Of a stretch of DNA of 64,000 nucleotides, positions 11,291-20,459 are shown piece after piece; positions within the stretch are counted from its first letter, which is position 1, and every line of letters starts with the position of its first letter. The DNA is from Bufo bufo. Its lineage: Eukaryota; Chordata; Amphibia; Anura; Bufonidae. The translations under genes were made by a program, and so were the position numbers. The stretch covers positions 408,896,366 to 408,960,365 of the forward strand of contig NC_053392.1 of NCBI RefSeq assembly GCF_905171765.1, written 5' to 3'. Under the pieces are notes generated by a model that saw only the letters and a program-made list of their open reading frames with translations, ran no database searches and was not told the DNA's origin.

Positions 11291-11482
11291 ATAACAGTGC
11301 CGTCATGACGTCATCCATATAGATCCCCCCCCGCCACTCACAGTAGTATACATTAATAAATCGGTGCAGCCGTGCAGGCTGCAGACAGTAACTTTAATTT
11401 TAGCACAGGCACAGCGCTCATCTCTTTACTAAAATACTACCTTACATTCAGCTCCTGCCTCCTCCCTCCACCCTCCAGCCTC

Positions 11483-11615
11483 CAGTAACAAGTGCGGGCG
11501 GCAGCGCTCACTCACTGACGTCACGCGCCTGCGCCGCCTAGTGGGAGGAGCAGGCGTGTGACGTCAGTGAGTGAGCGCCGCCCCCACACTGCCTGCTGTT
11601 ACTGGAGCCAGCCCA
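11483..11615. repeat. GC-rich palindrome
   Basis: Left arm with GCGCTCACTCACTGACGTCA and right arm with TGACGTCAGTGAGTGAGCGC about a centre near 11540. Outer arms continue as CCAGTAACA / TGTTACTGG. It lies inside the hAT-like element and may be its subterminal foldback. Confidence 0.7.
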
Positions 11616-11841
11616 CTGACAGCAAAAAAATTAAAATGGCTCGGGAGTCGGCAGCCCGGGCCCCCCTGCCAGCCGGGCCCGGTACAACTGGGCCAGCTGT
11701 ACTGGCCTATCAGCGGCCCTGCACGCAGGTACTGCTGGCGGCTTGGGATGGTTTTGGGAGGTGACAGGTTCCCTTTAACTCAACTTCAAGTTTTCTGTGT
11801 GTTTTCCTTTGTGGTAAGGAAACACAGAATAATCGCAGATA

Positions 11842-11952
11842 CAGTGCCTTGAAAAAGTATTCCTACCCCTTGAACTTTCACACATTTTTTCACATTAAAT
11901 TCACAAACTTAAATGTATTTTATTGGGATTTTATATGATAGACCAAAAGAAG
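11842..11952. mobile_element. Tc1-type terminal fragment
   Basis: CAGTGCCTTGAAAAAGTATT directly after TA (11840-11841), running on to TTTTATTGGGATTTTATATG and ATAGACCAA. It resembles one end of a Tc1 family common in fish and frogs (recalled, not checked). No gene body or second end follows. Confidence 0.55.
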
Positions 11953-12937
11953 TAAAAGATGGTAAATGTGTCGGGCCTGATGCCCCAAGTGGCAAGCACG
12001 GTGCAAAAACGCCCTTGCAACAAAATATTGTTGGACAGGTGTTTAACAAGTCGCAAAACAGGGTCTTGTGACTTTATAATGCCAAAAACGGGGGTAGCAC
12101 CTGTAGTACATGACCCCCACATGTGGTATTTTTTGCCTTCATGACCACATAGACAATTGGTAGTCTTAGTAGAAAGGAAAAATTAACTTTAGCAACCAGT
12201 ATCAAGTAGCTGCTAACAGGACAAATACATCATGGCAAGCACAAAAAGGTGTCAAGACACACAATGAGAATGTTGGGGGTCATTCACAAAGACTGGCTTT
12301 TACACTGGTCTTTGTTTACCGCTTGCGCTGCAGGAGGATTTGTCTCATTTATGACCAAAAACTTTACTCCAAAAACGATTGTAAATTACCTCCATTGCTG
12401 TACCCTTATATATACTTATTGAAAAAATAACGCGCCTAGAAATGTCAGATTGCTGCAGTTATGTCTCTGGAGGGTATGTAAATGATTACAGGTGTTGCCT
12501 AGGCACTAGTTCTTGCCACAAGAAGGTAAGACCCTGACAAACCTCCAATGGTGTCGTCAACGGGAAACATGCACATCTATGGACTGGAAGCATATCGTCT
12601 TCAGAGATAAATCCAAGTTATGTTTAGGATCCCATGATGGTTGGGTTTGATTATAGCGGTCTCATGGTGGGCACTTCAATCCTGTCTTTGCTGGAGCGAC
12701 ACACTGCCACAACTGCTGGTGTGAAATGAGGAGCCGTCATATACAGTACAACAGTAACAGGGCATTGTACAGCATAACGTTCACCCACACACAGCACGGG
12801 CAGATACAGGGTAGTCAGCGCCAAATGCACTACAAAGGGCACAAAAATATGTGGTCAAAAGCTTGCTCAGTCAATTCAGGTCAATCACAGGTAGCAACAA
12901 AGACCAGATAAATCAATGTAATTGGCAGGATATAGGG
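11953..12937. other. Non-coding, no gene seen
   Basis: Contains the dispersed motif at 12035-12084 shared with 2647-2700. Otherwise it is unstructured A/T-rich sequence with only short open frames and no protein family I recognise. Confidence 0.4.
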
Positions 12938-13095
12938 CAGGGGTAGGCAACCTCAGGCACTCCAGCTGTTGTGAAAACACAACTCCCAGCATGCATACTT
13001 CCTCTGCTCTTCTCAGAACTCTCACATAAATTAATGGAGCATGCTGGGAATTGTAGTATCACAACAGCTTGAGTGCCGGAGGTTGCTGATCCCTG
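12938..13095. mobile_element. 158-bp hAT-type MITE
   Basis: Starts CAGGGGTAGGCAACCTCAGG and ends with the inverted form GGAGGTTGCTGATCCCTG. The arms continue inward through ACTCCAGCTGTTGTG and CTCCCAGCATGC. The 8-bp flanks ATATAGGG (12930-12937) and ATATGGGG (13096-13103) differ at one base. Ends and 8-bp duplication fit hAT. Confidence 0.8.
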
Positions 13096-13126
13096 ATATG
13101 GGGTATACAGCAGCAATACTGGCAAC

Positions 13127-13242
13127 TAGTGAAAAAGCCACTGAACACAATTGCAGACAAAACTGACTGAACTTGTTTGTGAAATGGTGCGAGTTTCACT
13201 GAACGCTTCCTGACACAATCCGTGTCGTTTGTGAAAGAGGCC
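13127..13242. mobile_element. Harbinger-like MITE, right half only
   Basis: Matches the right half of the element at 8795-9179 (GGTGCGAGTTTCACTGAACG ... GTGAAAGAGGCC). The left half is missing. It ends against TAA at 13243-13245, which it shares with the next element. Confidence 0.55.
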
Positions 13243-13245
13243 TAA

Positions 13246-13437
13246 GGCCTCATGAAGACGACCTGTAGTTTTGGTCTGTATCCGATCGAACATGCTGCGA
13301 TTCTCAGGCAACGCAGAACTGATGCGTGAAAAACAACACTCATGTGCACAGACCCATTGATATGATTGTTTCAGTGCTATGCATTTTCACTTCACGTCTC
13401 GCACCCACGCGGAAAACTCGGTCATGTGAAAGGGGCC
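13246..13437. mobile_element. Harbinger-like MITE
   Basis: Starts GGCCTCATGAAGACGACC and ends GTCATGTGAAAGGGGCC. TAA lies on both sides (13243-13245 and 13438-13440). Non-coding. Confidence 0.65.
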
Positions 13438-14351
13438 TAAAGGCCAGCATCAGAAACTATTTAACTCCTTAGATGCCAAGATCATTAACTTGCACAAACA
13501 AAGGGAAGGATTTGCTTTATTTCACCATCAGCCCCAGCATTTTGATCCAGGATTTTGCAGCAATAGAACCAGTTAAGGCACCTTAGTATATTTTATATGC
13601 AACAGTCGTAATGTATTAGAAAATACAGCAGTGAAAGTTGCTAGTGGTACTAAAAACTAAATACAGTGAAATAACCATGACGTTAACAGTCACGAAATAA
13701 AAAAATATATACACATGATTTTAAAACAGGCATTTTTATTAATTAAACATATTAAAAACATTAAAAGATATGTAAATGATTGGTAAAAGGTGCATGACAT
13801 AGCAGAATTTTTTTAAATTTATTCCACCATTATAAAATGTAAATAAATTAAAGATTAAAATATAGGCATATCAGTATTATTTGTAAATCTACAAAATCTA
13901 CAACCCTCTATCCGACATAAATGCAGCTAGTACACAGATGAAAAATACGGTGGTTCGCATGAGGCCTAAGCATTGCCCCTGCATTAAACTCCTGTCTAAC
14001 CTACGTGCTTCCTATGTGTTCACCCTTTTCCGTGTTCCATCTTACCTGTATACTGTACCTCTTGGCGTAGTAGGTATTGCCACTGTTGTGCCCTGTTTCC
14101 CCATGTTATCTCTTCTATGGTTGAAATGCGTTTTCTAATTATTGATTTTATTATTATTGTATGCAAAAAAAAAAAAATATGTAAAAACCTAGTAAAAAAA
14201 AAAACACACAGTAGCTGACGCCCATTGAAATCTATAGAACGGTCTTCAGTAACATCTGCATATCAATCCACTAGTAATCACATGCAGATTTTGTGACGAC
14301 AAAATTTAGAAATATTCTAGAATGGATGAACATAACCTTTTAATAGCCAAT
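13438..14351. other. A/T-rich non-coding spacer
   Basis: No gene seen. A lone MITE-like right end (GTTCGCATGAGGCCTAAG) lies near 13953-13970, followed by about 180 bp ending in an A run at 14166-14178. This could be the 3' tail of a retroelement, but I cannot identify it. Confidence 0.35.
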
Positions 14352-14806
14352 TTAAAGGGGTTTTCTATGGAAAAAGATATCTTTAAAATGACTGAGCATC
14401 AATTAATAAATAATATAATCCATATGGCCTTCACTGGTCCCCTGCTGTTTCCAGTCCAAGGCTGACCAGTCCCCACACCATTCTCTCCTGCTGCAGATTG
14501 GCGATCTCCCTGTGTCAACATGCGGTTTGCCGTTGGTCACATGGCCATTGCAACGAATGACTGGCTGCAGCTGTGACATATCGACCCATTGACATGATGC
14601 ATGAGGAACATCTCTCTGAGGCCAGTCATTTGCTGCAGTGGCCACGTGACCCACAGCAAACTGGATGTTGACACAAGGAGACCAGCGGTATGCAGTAGCT
14701 TCTGGGGAGTCAGAACCCAGAACCGACGATCAAGTATGATTCTCTCCGTAGGTCCAGCTATTCTGGGGGATTGCCAGAAATGACCCAGGAATAATTAACC
14801 CCTTTA
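14352..14806. mobile_element. TTAA-type MITE with internal foldback
   Basis: The left end TTAAAGGGGTTTTC at 14352 is matched by TTAACCCCTTTA near 14795-14806. Inner arms GGTCACATGGCCATTGCAAC and GCAGTGGCCACGTGACC pair imperfectly around 14590. The right TTAA is spoiled, apparently because the Harbinger-like MITE that follows used its TTA. Confidence 0.55.
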
Positions 14807-15104
14807 GGCCTCCTGCACATGACCGTATCCATTATGCAGTCTGTAAATTGCGCATCCTCAAAATACAGATGCGGTCCATGTACATCCTGCAATTTTTGCG
14901 GACCCACTGTAAAGAGGCCTATCCTTGTCCACAAAATGGACAAGAATAGGACATGTTCTATAATCTGCGGCACGGCCACACAGGTGCGGACACCACACAA
15001 AGGACATTGTGTGCTGCCGTTTTTTTGGGCGGACCCATAGAAATGAATGGGTCCGTGTGCAATCCGCAGAAAAATCTGGATTGGACACAGATACAAAATA
15101 CGGT
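14807..15104. mobile_element. Harbinger-like MITE, right end lost
   Basis: GGCCTCCTGCACATGACCGT follows TTA (14804-14806). The interior shares ATGGACAAGAATAGGACATG with the 5475-5801 family. The inverted right end should read ACGGTCGTGTGCAGG, but the sequence breaks at ACGGTCGTT near 15104 and continues as LINE sequence. Confidence 0.6.
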
Positions 15105-15536
15105 CGTTCCCCGCCTGCTATATCTTCTACATGCCCTACCAGTATATCTGCGCCCCAAAGACGAGAAGAAAATTAACTGCTTATACCGCCCATTTATCTG
15201 GCATGGTCTTCGCCCCAGGATACCTTATATTATTTTACAACAACCTAGGCTGAATGGGCGTGGGGGAGGGGGGGATCTGAACTTTCCTAACATCAGGGCT
15301 TATAATATCACAACTCTGATGAGAATAGCAATAGACTGGATACATCATACATCCATGTTCTAAAACAGGTGTCAGGAACAGGCCTTTATACCCAGACTGG
15401 CTCTGAACAATTTACTCCATACCTTATATGGAGAGATTCCAGAGCGGGCTAGAGAGAACATCCTACTGATGTCGACCTGGCGGGCTTGGCAAAAGATGAG
15501 GCTTCTCAAAAATGTACACCCTCATTGTTCATTACA
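15105..15536 (+). pseudogene. L1-type ORF2 fragment, C-terminal part (oldest layer)
   Basis: Translates to the region after the reverse-transcriptase fingers of L1 ORF2: LLYLLHALPV, then FIWHGLRPRIPY, a Gly run where GGL is usual, LNFPNIRAYN and finally RAWQKMRLL. One in-frame stop interrupts it at 15361-15363 and the same frame then stays open to the Tc1-B insertion at 15539. The 5' side is cut at the MITE junction near 15104. The 3' side is displaced beyond Tc1-B and is not recovered before the gap. Confidence 0.75.
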
Positions 15537-15897
15537 TACAGCCAGGTCCATAAATATTGGGACATGGACACAGTTCTAACACTTTTGGCTCTATACACCA
15601 CCACAATGGATTTGAAATGAAACGAACAAGATGTGCTTTAACTGCAGACTGTCAACTTTAATTTGAGAGTATTTACATCCAAATCAGGTGAACGGTGTAG
15701 GAATTACAACAGTTTGCATATATTGCCTCCCACTTGTTAAGGGGCCAAAAGTAATGGGAAAATTGACTTCTCAGCTGTTCCATGGCCAGGTGTGTGTTAT
15801 TCCCTCATTATCCCAATTACAATGAGCGGATACAAGGTCCAGAGTTCATTTCAAGTGTGCTATTTGCATTTGGAATCTGTTGCTGTCAACTCTCAAG

Positions 15898-16932
15898 ATG
15901 AGATCCAAAGAGCTGTCACTATCAGTGAAGCAAGCCATCATTAGGCTGAAAAAACAAAACAAACCCATCAGAGAGATCGCAAAATCATTAGGCGTGGCCA
16001 AAACAACTGTTTGGAACATTCTTAAAAAGAAGGAATGCATTGGTGAGTTCAGCAACAACAAAAGACCCGGAAGACCACGGAAAACAACTGTGGTGGATGA
16101 CCGAAGAATTCTTTCCCTAGTGAAGAAAACACCCTTCACAACAGTTGGCCAGATCAAGAACACTCTCCAGGAGGTAGGTGTATGTGTGTCAAAGTCAACA
16201 ATCAAGAGAAGACTTCACCAGAGTGAATACAGAGGGTTCACCACAAGATGTAAACCATTGGTGAGCCTCAAAAACAAGAAGGCCAGATTAGAGTTTGCCA
16301 AACGACATCTAAAAAAGCCTTCACAGTTCTGGAACAACATCCTATGGACAGATGAGACCAAGATCAACTTGTGCCAGAGTGATAGGAAGAGAAGAGCATG
16401 GAGAAGGAAAAGAAATGCTCATGATCCTAAGCATACCACCTCACAGTGATGCATGGTGGTGGTAGTGTCATGGCGTGGGCATGTATGGCTGCCAATGGAA
16501 CTGGTTCTCTTGCATTTATTGATGATGTGACTGCTGACAAAAGCAGCAGGATGAATTCTGAAGTATTTCGGGGAATATTATCTGCTCATATTCAGCCAAA
16601 TGCTTCAGAACTCATTGGACGGCGCTTCACAGTCATGGACAATGACCCAAAGCATACTGCAAGAGCAACCAAAAGAGTTTTTTAAGGGAAAGAAGTGGAA
16701 TGTTATGCAATGGCCAAGTCAATCACCTGACCTGAATCCGATTGAGCATGCATTTCACTTGCTTAAGACAAAACTGAAGGGAAAATGCCCCAAGAACAAG
16801 CAGGAACTGAAGACAGTTGCAGTAGAGGCCTGGCAGAGCATCACCAGGGATGAAACCCAGCGTCTGGTGATGTCTATGCGTTCCAGAATTTAGGCTGTAA
16901 TTGACTGCAAAGGATTTGCAACCAAGTATTAA
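15898..16932 (+). pseudogene. Tc1-like transposase (Tc1-B), multiply broken
   Basis: Same transposase as 492-1513, starting MRSKELSLSV. It keeps the five codons lost in that copy. Breaks against the sister copy: one base lost near 16440, three bases lost near 16634 (in frame, just before the MDNDPKH aspartate), one base gained near 16674, and a TAG at about 16891 where the sister has CAA. D, D and E motifs (WTDETK, MDNDPKH, SPDLNPIE) are all recognisable but lie in different frames. Dead. Confidence 0.9.
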
Positions 16933-16986
16933 AAAGTGAAAGTTTGATTTATGATTATTATTGTGTCCCATTACTTTTGGTTCCTT

Positions 16987-17000
16987 AACAAATGGGAAGC
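16987..17000. repeat. Target-site duplication of the 8.1-kb LINE, left copy
   Basis: AACAAATGGGAAGC here and AACAAGTGGGAGGC at 25085-25098 match over 14 bp except for two G/A transitions. Both are the same stretch of the Tc1 right terminal repeat (compare AACAAGTGGGAGGC near 1568 in Tc1-A). The right copy directly follows the LINE's A-rich tail. Confidence 0.8.
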
Positions 17001-17152
17001 CATCTACCCCTATTCCTTGAACTTTGTTTGACCCATGAGAAATATATAGAGAGGCCCCCATTCAGATTAAACCCTTATTGATTATCAGTGATAAAGAGAC
17101 ATGAAATAATACAAAAGGAAATTAACGGATTCTGGGACACTAACTATGGCTC
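17001..17152 (+). pseudogene. L1 ORF2 fragment, end of endonuclease/linker
   Basis: Frame from 17001 gives ...LFLELCLTHEKYIERPPFRL, then NPY*LS and FWDTNYGS, the segment between the endonuclease and reverse transcriptase of L1 ORF2. One TGA stands where a Trp is usual (NPW-L). It breaks at NYGS, and the next piece at 20460 resumes at NYGSAKIQVVWDTFKAY. Confidence 0.7.
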
Positions 17153-17153
17153 C

Positions 17154-17709
17154 GTTTTTTTACATTAACCCATACTAAGTGCCTCATATTACTAATTGGA
17201 CACTTCCTTCCCTTTATTTTTATAATCCCAGTTTCTAGGAAACTGAAGATGTTGTATTGGAGACTTTCGAACTCACCCACCAAATAATGACGCAGTCTGT
17301 CGTCCTCCATCATTAACCACTGTAGCTGGGATGCGTAATAATAGCCTCGAAAGCAAGGGACGGATAAGCCACCATCTTCTTCATTTAACCACAAATATTT
17401 TGTTTCATCATAACCCTTTTTCTGACCTCATATGGGGGACAAAAAGGGTTAGGATGAAACAAAAATATTTGTGGTTAAATGAAGAAGATGGTGGCTTATC
17501 CGTCCCTTGCTTTTGAGGCTATTATTACGCATCCCAGCTACAGTGGTTAATGATGGAGGACGACAGACTGCGTCATTATTTGGTGGGTGAGTTCGAAAGT
17601 CTCCAATACAACATCTTCAGTTTCCTAGAAACTGGGATTATAAAAATAAAGGGAAGGAAGAGTCCAATTAGTAATATGATGCACTTAGTATGGGTTAATG
17701 TAAAAAAAC
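17154..17709. repeat. 268-bp near-perfect inverted repeat, 19-nt loop
   Basis: The left arm 17154-17421 is the reverse complement of 17441-17709 with few mismatches; the loop is 17422-17440. Both arms encode the same L1 ORF2 stretch (LWLNEEDGGLSVPCF ...). At one site the left arm keeps CGA (Arg) where the right arm has TGA (17514-17516), a CpG-type change after duplication. Confidence 0.9.
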
Positions 17710-18604
17710 TACTGGGTATAAACCACTCATTAAGGATTACCCCATATGGGGAAATATTAATTTAGGTGAGTTTCAGAGGTTGGATGACTATGTTTTTTGG
17801 GAAAAAAAATGGTATTAAGTTTGTTTCACAGATTGATGCTAAAGGAAAGCTCAAGACATTAGAGGAACTGGGGGTTAGTATAGAGCTAGGCCCCCTTACA
17901 CGGTTTAGATATCTTCGATTGAAGCATGCATTTGACTCAACCGAGAATAAAGATTATTTAATCACTAAACACTCAGAATTTGTAGAATTCTGCTATCACA
18001 GTAGCGCTACTAAAATATCAATTTCACAGATATATAAAAATGTAAAGAGGGGGTTGGGGGGGTGATAAAATTTAAAAGTGAAAGTAAATGGGCACAAGAA
18101 GTTGATTCTAACACTTTAGATTGGAGATTTATTTATAAAAGTATAAAAAGGTGCACTATATCGAGCCATTTCTGGCTGATACAGTTCTTTATTCTCCATC
18201 GTACCTATATAACTCCTTTGGTGTTGAGTAGGATGTATAACACAAGGGACTCTAGATGCTGGAAATGCAGAATGGATAACGCGGACTTCATCCACTTGAT
18301 CTGGTACTGTCCTCTTATACAGGTCTACTGGACACAAGTATTTAAAGAGCTTACCAGAGTAACTGGTAGCACTGCGCCATTGAAGATCTCGATAGCTGTG
18401 TTTGGATATATTAGAGAAATAGGTTTGGAAAGAAAAATGTGAAGAGAAATGGGAAAAAGGATTAATGATGGCGCGGGTTGTTGTGGCTAGAGAGTGGGGG
18501 GCGGATAGACCACCAAATGTTGAAGAGTGGAAGAATTTATGTGAGAGGGTACAGAGATATGAATATATCTGGAAGATAAAAGAAAGTAAAAGGGAAAGTA
18601 AATA
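17441..18604 (+). pseudogene. L1 ORF2 C-terminal part (L1-B)
   Basis: Reads LWLNEEDGGLSVPCF, then QLQWLMMEDDRL, FRYLRLKHAF and the C-terminal zinc-knuckle-like CWKCRMDNADFIHLIWYC (C-x2-C-x8-H-x4-C), and ends near 18604 after REWGADRPPNVEEWK and KESKRESK. Stops or shifts occur at about 17515, 17763, 18062 and 18440. No reverse-transcriptase catalytic motif is present because the copy is 5'-truncated. Confidence 0.78.
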
Positions 18605-18835
18605 GGCAGAAGGAAAAAGGGGAATAAGGAGTTAAAAAGTGTAAAACTAACAAAGAAATGAAGGAAGGACGACTGAAATCCCCGATATGAGATCATGAAA
18701 TCAATTTTTCCTGGAAACACCCAAGACAACCTGGGGGGGGGGGTTTATGTACTTTTTTATGTGTAATGAAATAACAAAAAAGGATAGGAATACGATGATA
18801 TCAATGATAATCATGCAATACGTATTGTTTGTGTA

Positions 18836-20383
18836 CAGTCGTGGCCAAAAGTTTTGAGAATGACACAAATATTCGTTTTCACAAAGTTTGCTGCTAAACA
18901 GCTTTTAGATCTTTGTTTCAGTTGTTTCTGTGATGTAGTGAAATATAATTACACACACTTCATACGTTTCAAAGGCTTTTATCGACAATTACATGACATT
19001 TATGCAAAGAGTCAGTATTTGCAGTGTTGGCCCTTCTTTTTCAGGACCTCTGCAATTTGACTGGGCATGCTCTCAATCAACTTCTGGGCCAATTCCTGAC
19101 TGATAGCAACCCATTCTTTCATAATCACTTCTTGAAGTTTGTCAGAATTAGTGGGTTTTTGTTTGTCCACCCGCCTCTTGAGGATTGACCACAAGTTCTC
19201 AATGGGATTAAGATCTGGGGAGTTTCCAGGCCATGGACCCAAAATGTCAACGTTATGGTCCCCGAGCCACTTAGTTATCACTTTTGCCTTATGGCACGGT
19301 GCTCCATCGTGCTGGAAAATGCATTGTTCTTCACCAAACTGTTGGTGGATTGTTGGAAGAAGTTGCTGTTGGAGAGTGTTTTGGTACCATTCTTTATTCA
19401 TGGCTGTGTTTTTGGGCAAAATTGTGAGTGAGCCCACTCCCTTGGATGAGAAGCAACCCCACACATGAATGGTCTCAGGATGCTTTACTGTTGGCATGAC
19501 ACAGGACTGATGGTAGCGCTCACCTTTTCTTCTCCGGACAAGCCTTTTTCCAGATGCCCCAAACAATCGGAAAGAGGCTTCATCGGAGAATATGACTTTG
19601 CCCCAGTCCTCAGCAGTCCATTCACCATACTTTCTGCAGAAGATCAATCTGTCCCTGATGTTTTTTTTGGAGAGAAGTGGCTTCTTTGCTGCCCTTCTTG
19701 ACACCAGGCCATTTTCCAAAAGTCTTCGCCTCACTGTGCGTGCAGATGCGCTCACACCTGCCTGCTGCCATTCCTGAGCACTGGTGGCACTCAGATCCCG
19801 CAGCTGAATCCTCTTTAGGAGACGATCATGGCGCTTGCTGGACTTTCTTGGACGCCCTGAAGCCTTCTTAACAAGAATTGAACCTCTTTCCTTGAAGTTC
19901 TTGATGATCCTATAAATTGTTGCTTGAGGTGCAATCTTAGTAGCCACAATATCCTTGCCTGTGAAGCCATTTTTATGCAACGCAATGATGGCTGCACGCG
20001 TTTCTTTGCAGATCACCATGGTTAACAATGGAAGAACAATGATTTCAATCATCACCCTCCTTTTAACATGTCAAGTCTTCCATTTTAACCCAATCAGCCT
20101 GACATAATAATCTCCAGCCTTGTGCTCGTCAACATTCTCACCTGAGTTAACAAGACGATTACTGAAATGATCTCAGCAGGTCCTTTAATGACAGCAATGA
20201 AATGCAGTGGAAAGTTTTTTTGGGGATTAAGTTAATTTTCATGGCAAAGAAGGACTATGCAATTCATCTGATCACTCTTCATAACATTCTGGAGTATATG
20301 CAAATTGCTATTATAAAAACTTAAGCAGCAACTTTTCCAATTTCCAATATTTATGTAATTCTCAAAACTTTTGGCCACGACTG
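18836..20383 (-). mobile_element. DD35E Tc1/mariner element, apparently complete
   Basis: TA at 18834-18835 and 20384-20385. The terminal repeats begin CAGTCGTGGCCAAAAGTTTT at both ends and stay similar for about 37 bp (GAGAATGACACAAATATT against GAGAATTACATAAATATT). It carries a full-length open transposase gene on the minus strand. It is inserted in the 3' non-coding part of L1-B and is therefore one of the youngest layers in the window. Total length is 1548 bp. Confidence 0.95.
19012..20019 (-). CDS. Tc1/mariner transposase, DD35E, intact
   Basis: A 335-residue transposase with no stop or frameshift. I start it at 20019, where ATG lies in an ACCATGG context and the protein begins MVICKETRAAII; 12 further codons upstream are open but look non-coding. 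Order: first helix-turn-helix (FTGKDIVATKI...ATIYRII, residues about 20-45), GRPRKSSKR hinge (about 57), second helix-turn-helix (ARTVRRRLLENGLVSRR), then the catalytic core with D in IFSDEASF, D in FQHDGAPCH and E in NSPDLNPIEN. I count 35 residues between the last D and E, so this is DD35E, the spacing reported for the Traveler group; that family assignment is inference. It ends GQHCKY. Its decayed sister is at 7264-8210. Confidence 0.92.
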   Translation of the reverse strand: MVICKETRAAIIALHKNGFTGKDIVATKIAPQATIYRIIKNFKERGSILVKKASGRPRKSSKRHDRLLKRIQLRDLSATSAQEWQQAGVSASARTVRRRLLENGLVSRRAAKKPLLSKKNIRDRLIFCRKYGEWTAEDWGKVIFSDEASFRLFGASGKRLVRRRKGERYHQSCVMPTVKHPETIHVWGCFSSKGVGSLTILPKNTAMNKEWYQNTLQQQLLPTIHQQFGEEQCIFQHDGAPCHKAKVITKWLGDHNVDILGPWPGNSPDLNPIENLWSILKRRVDKQKPTNSDKLQEVIMKEWVAISQELAQKLIESMPSQIAEVLKKKGQHCKY

Positions 20384-20459
20384 TATATTTTTGCTCTTTT
20401 TCTGTTTTTCTTTTTCTATACTGAAAACGAACATAAAAATATTTATAATAAAAAAAAAC

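Larger units (their letters stand above)
10338..11721. mobile_element. Non-autonomous hAT-like element with mirrored minisatellite
   Basis: Terminal repeats CAGGGCCGCTGATAG are perfect over 15 bp at both ends. The flanking 8-bp duplication CACGCAGG lies at 10330-10337 and 11722-11729. An 8-bp target duplication with CAGGG-type ends fits hAT. Inside are two oppositely oriented 28-bp tandem arrays and a CG-rich palindrome. I see no transposase; open frames over the arrays (more than 120 codons in all three frames) result from the repeat. Confidence 0.85.
9917..11778. mobile_element. TTAA-flanked foldback MITE (piggyBac-type), split by a hAT-like insert
   Basis: TTAA at 9917-9920 and 11775-11778 flanks ends AGGGAACCTGTCACCTCCC and, inverted, GGGAGGTGACAGGTTCCCT. 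TTAA duplication is the signature of piggyBac-type elements. The left arm (9921 to about 10054) pairs with a right arm made of about 10258-10337 joined to 11722-11774. The right arm was interrupted by the hAT-like element 10338-11721. No coding capacity. Confidence 0.8.
15539..17000 (+). mobile_element. Tc1-B, left and central part; right TIR split by a LINE
   Basis: A second copy of the Tc1-A family. TA at 15537-15538 precedes CAGCCAGGTCCATAAATATT. The body runs through the transposase to the inner part of the right terminal repeat, where it stops after AACAAATGGGAAGC (16987-17000). The missing outer part of that repeat resumes at 25085 after an 8.1-kb LINE, with the overlap duplicated, so the element was one piece before that insertion. 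Confidence 0.88.
17153..20459 (+). mobile_element. 5'-inverted, 5'-truncated L1 (L1-B)
   Basis: Bounded by the 11-bp target duplication AACTATGGCTC (17142-17152, 20460-20470) and ending in an A-rich tail (20444-20459). Its first 268 bp are inverted relative to the rest and duplicate the adjacent plus-strand segment, a variant of the 5' inversion seen in twin-primed L1 insertions. The coding part is the C-terminal third of ORF2; 18607-18833 and 20386-20459 are 3' non-coding, with a G run at 18731-18742. The DD35E transposon 18836-20383 is inserted in that 3' part. Confidence 0.8.

Noticed and set aside
13938..14138. A possible small host exon
   Set aside because: Short frame beside an A run with no splice context or similarity. 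More likely a retroelement tail.
15846..16205. Minus-strand frame of 119 codons, and the similar one at 365-736
   Set aside because: Antisense shadow of the Tc1 transposase coding strand and its leader, with no family match.
17140..17394. A minus-strand L1 gene
   Set aside because: It is the inverted 5' arm of L1-B, duplicating 17441-17709, not an independent element.
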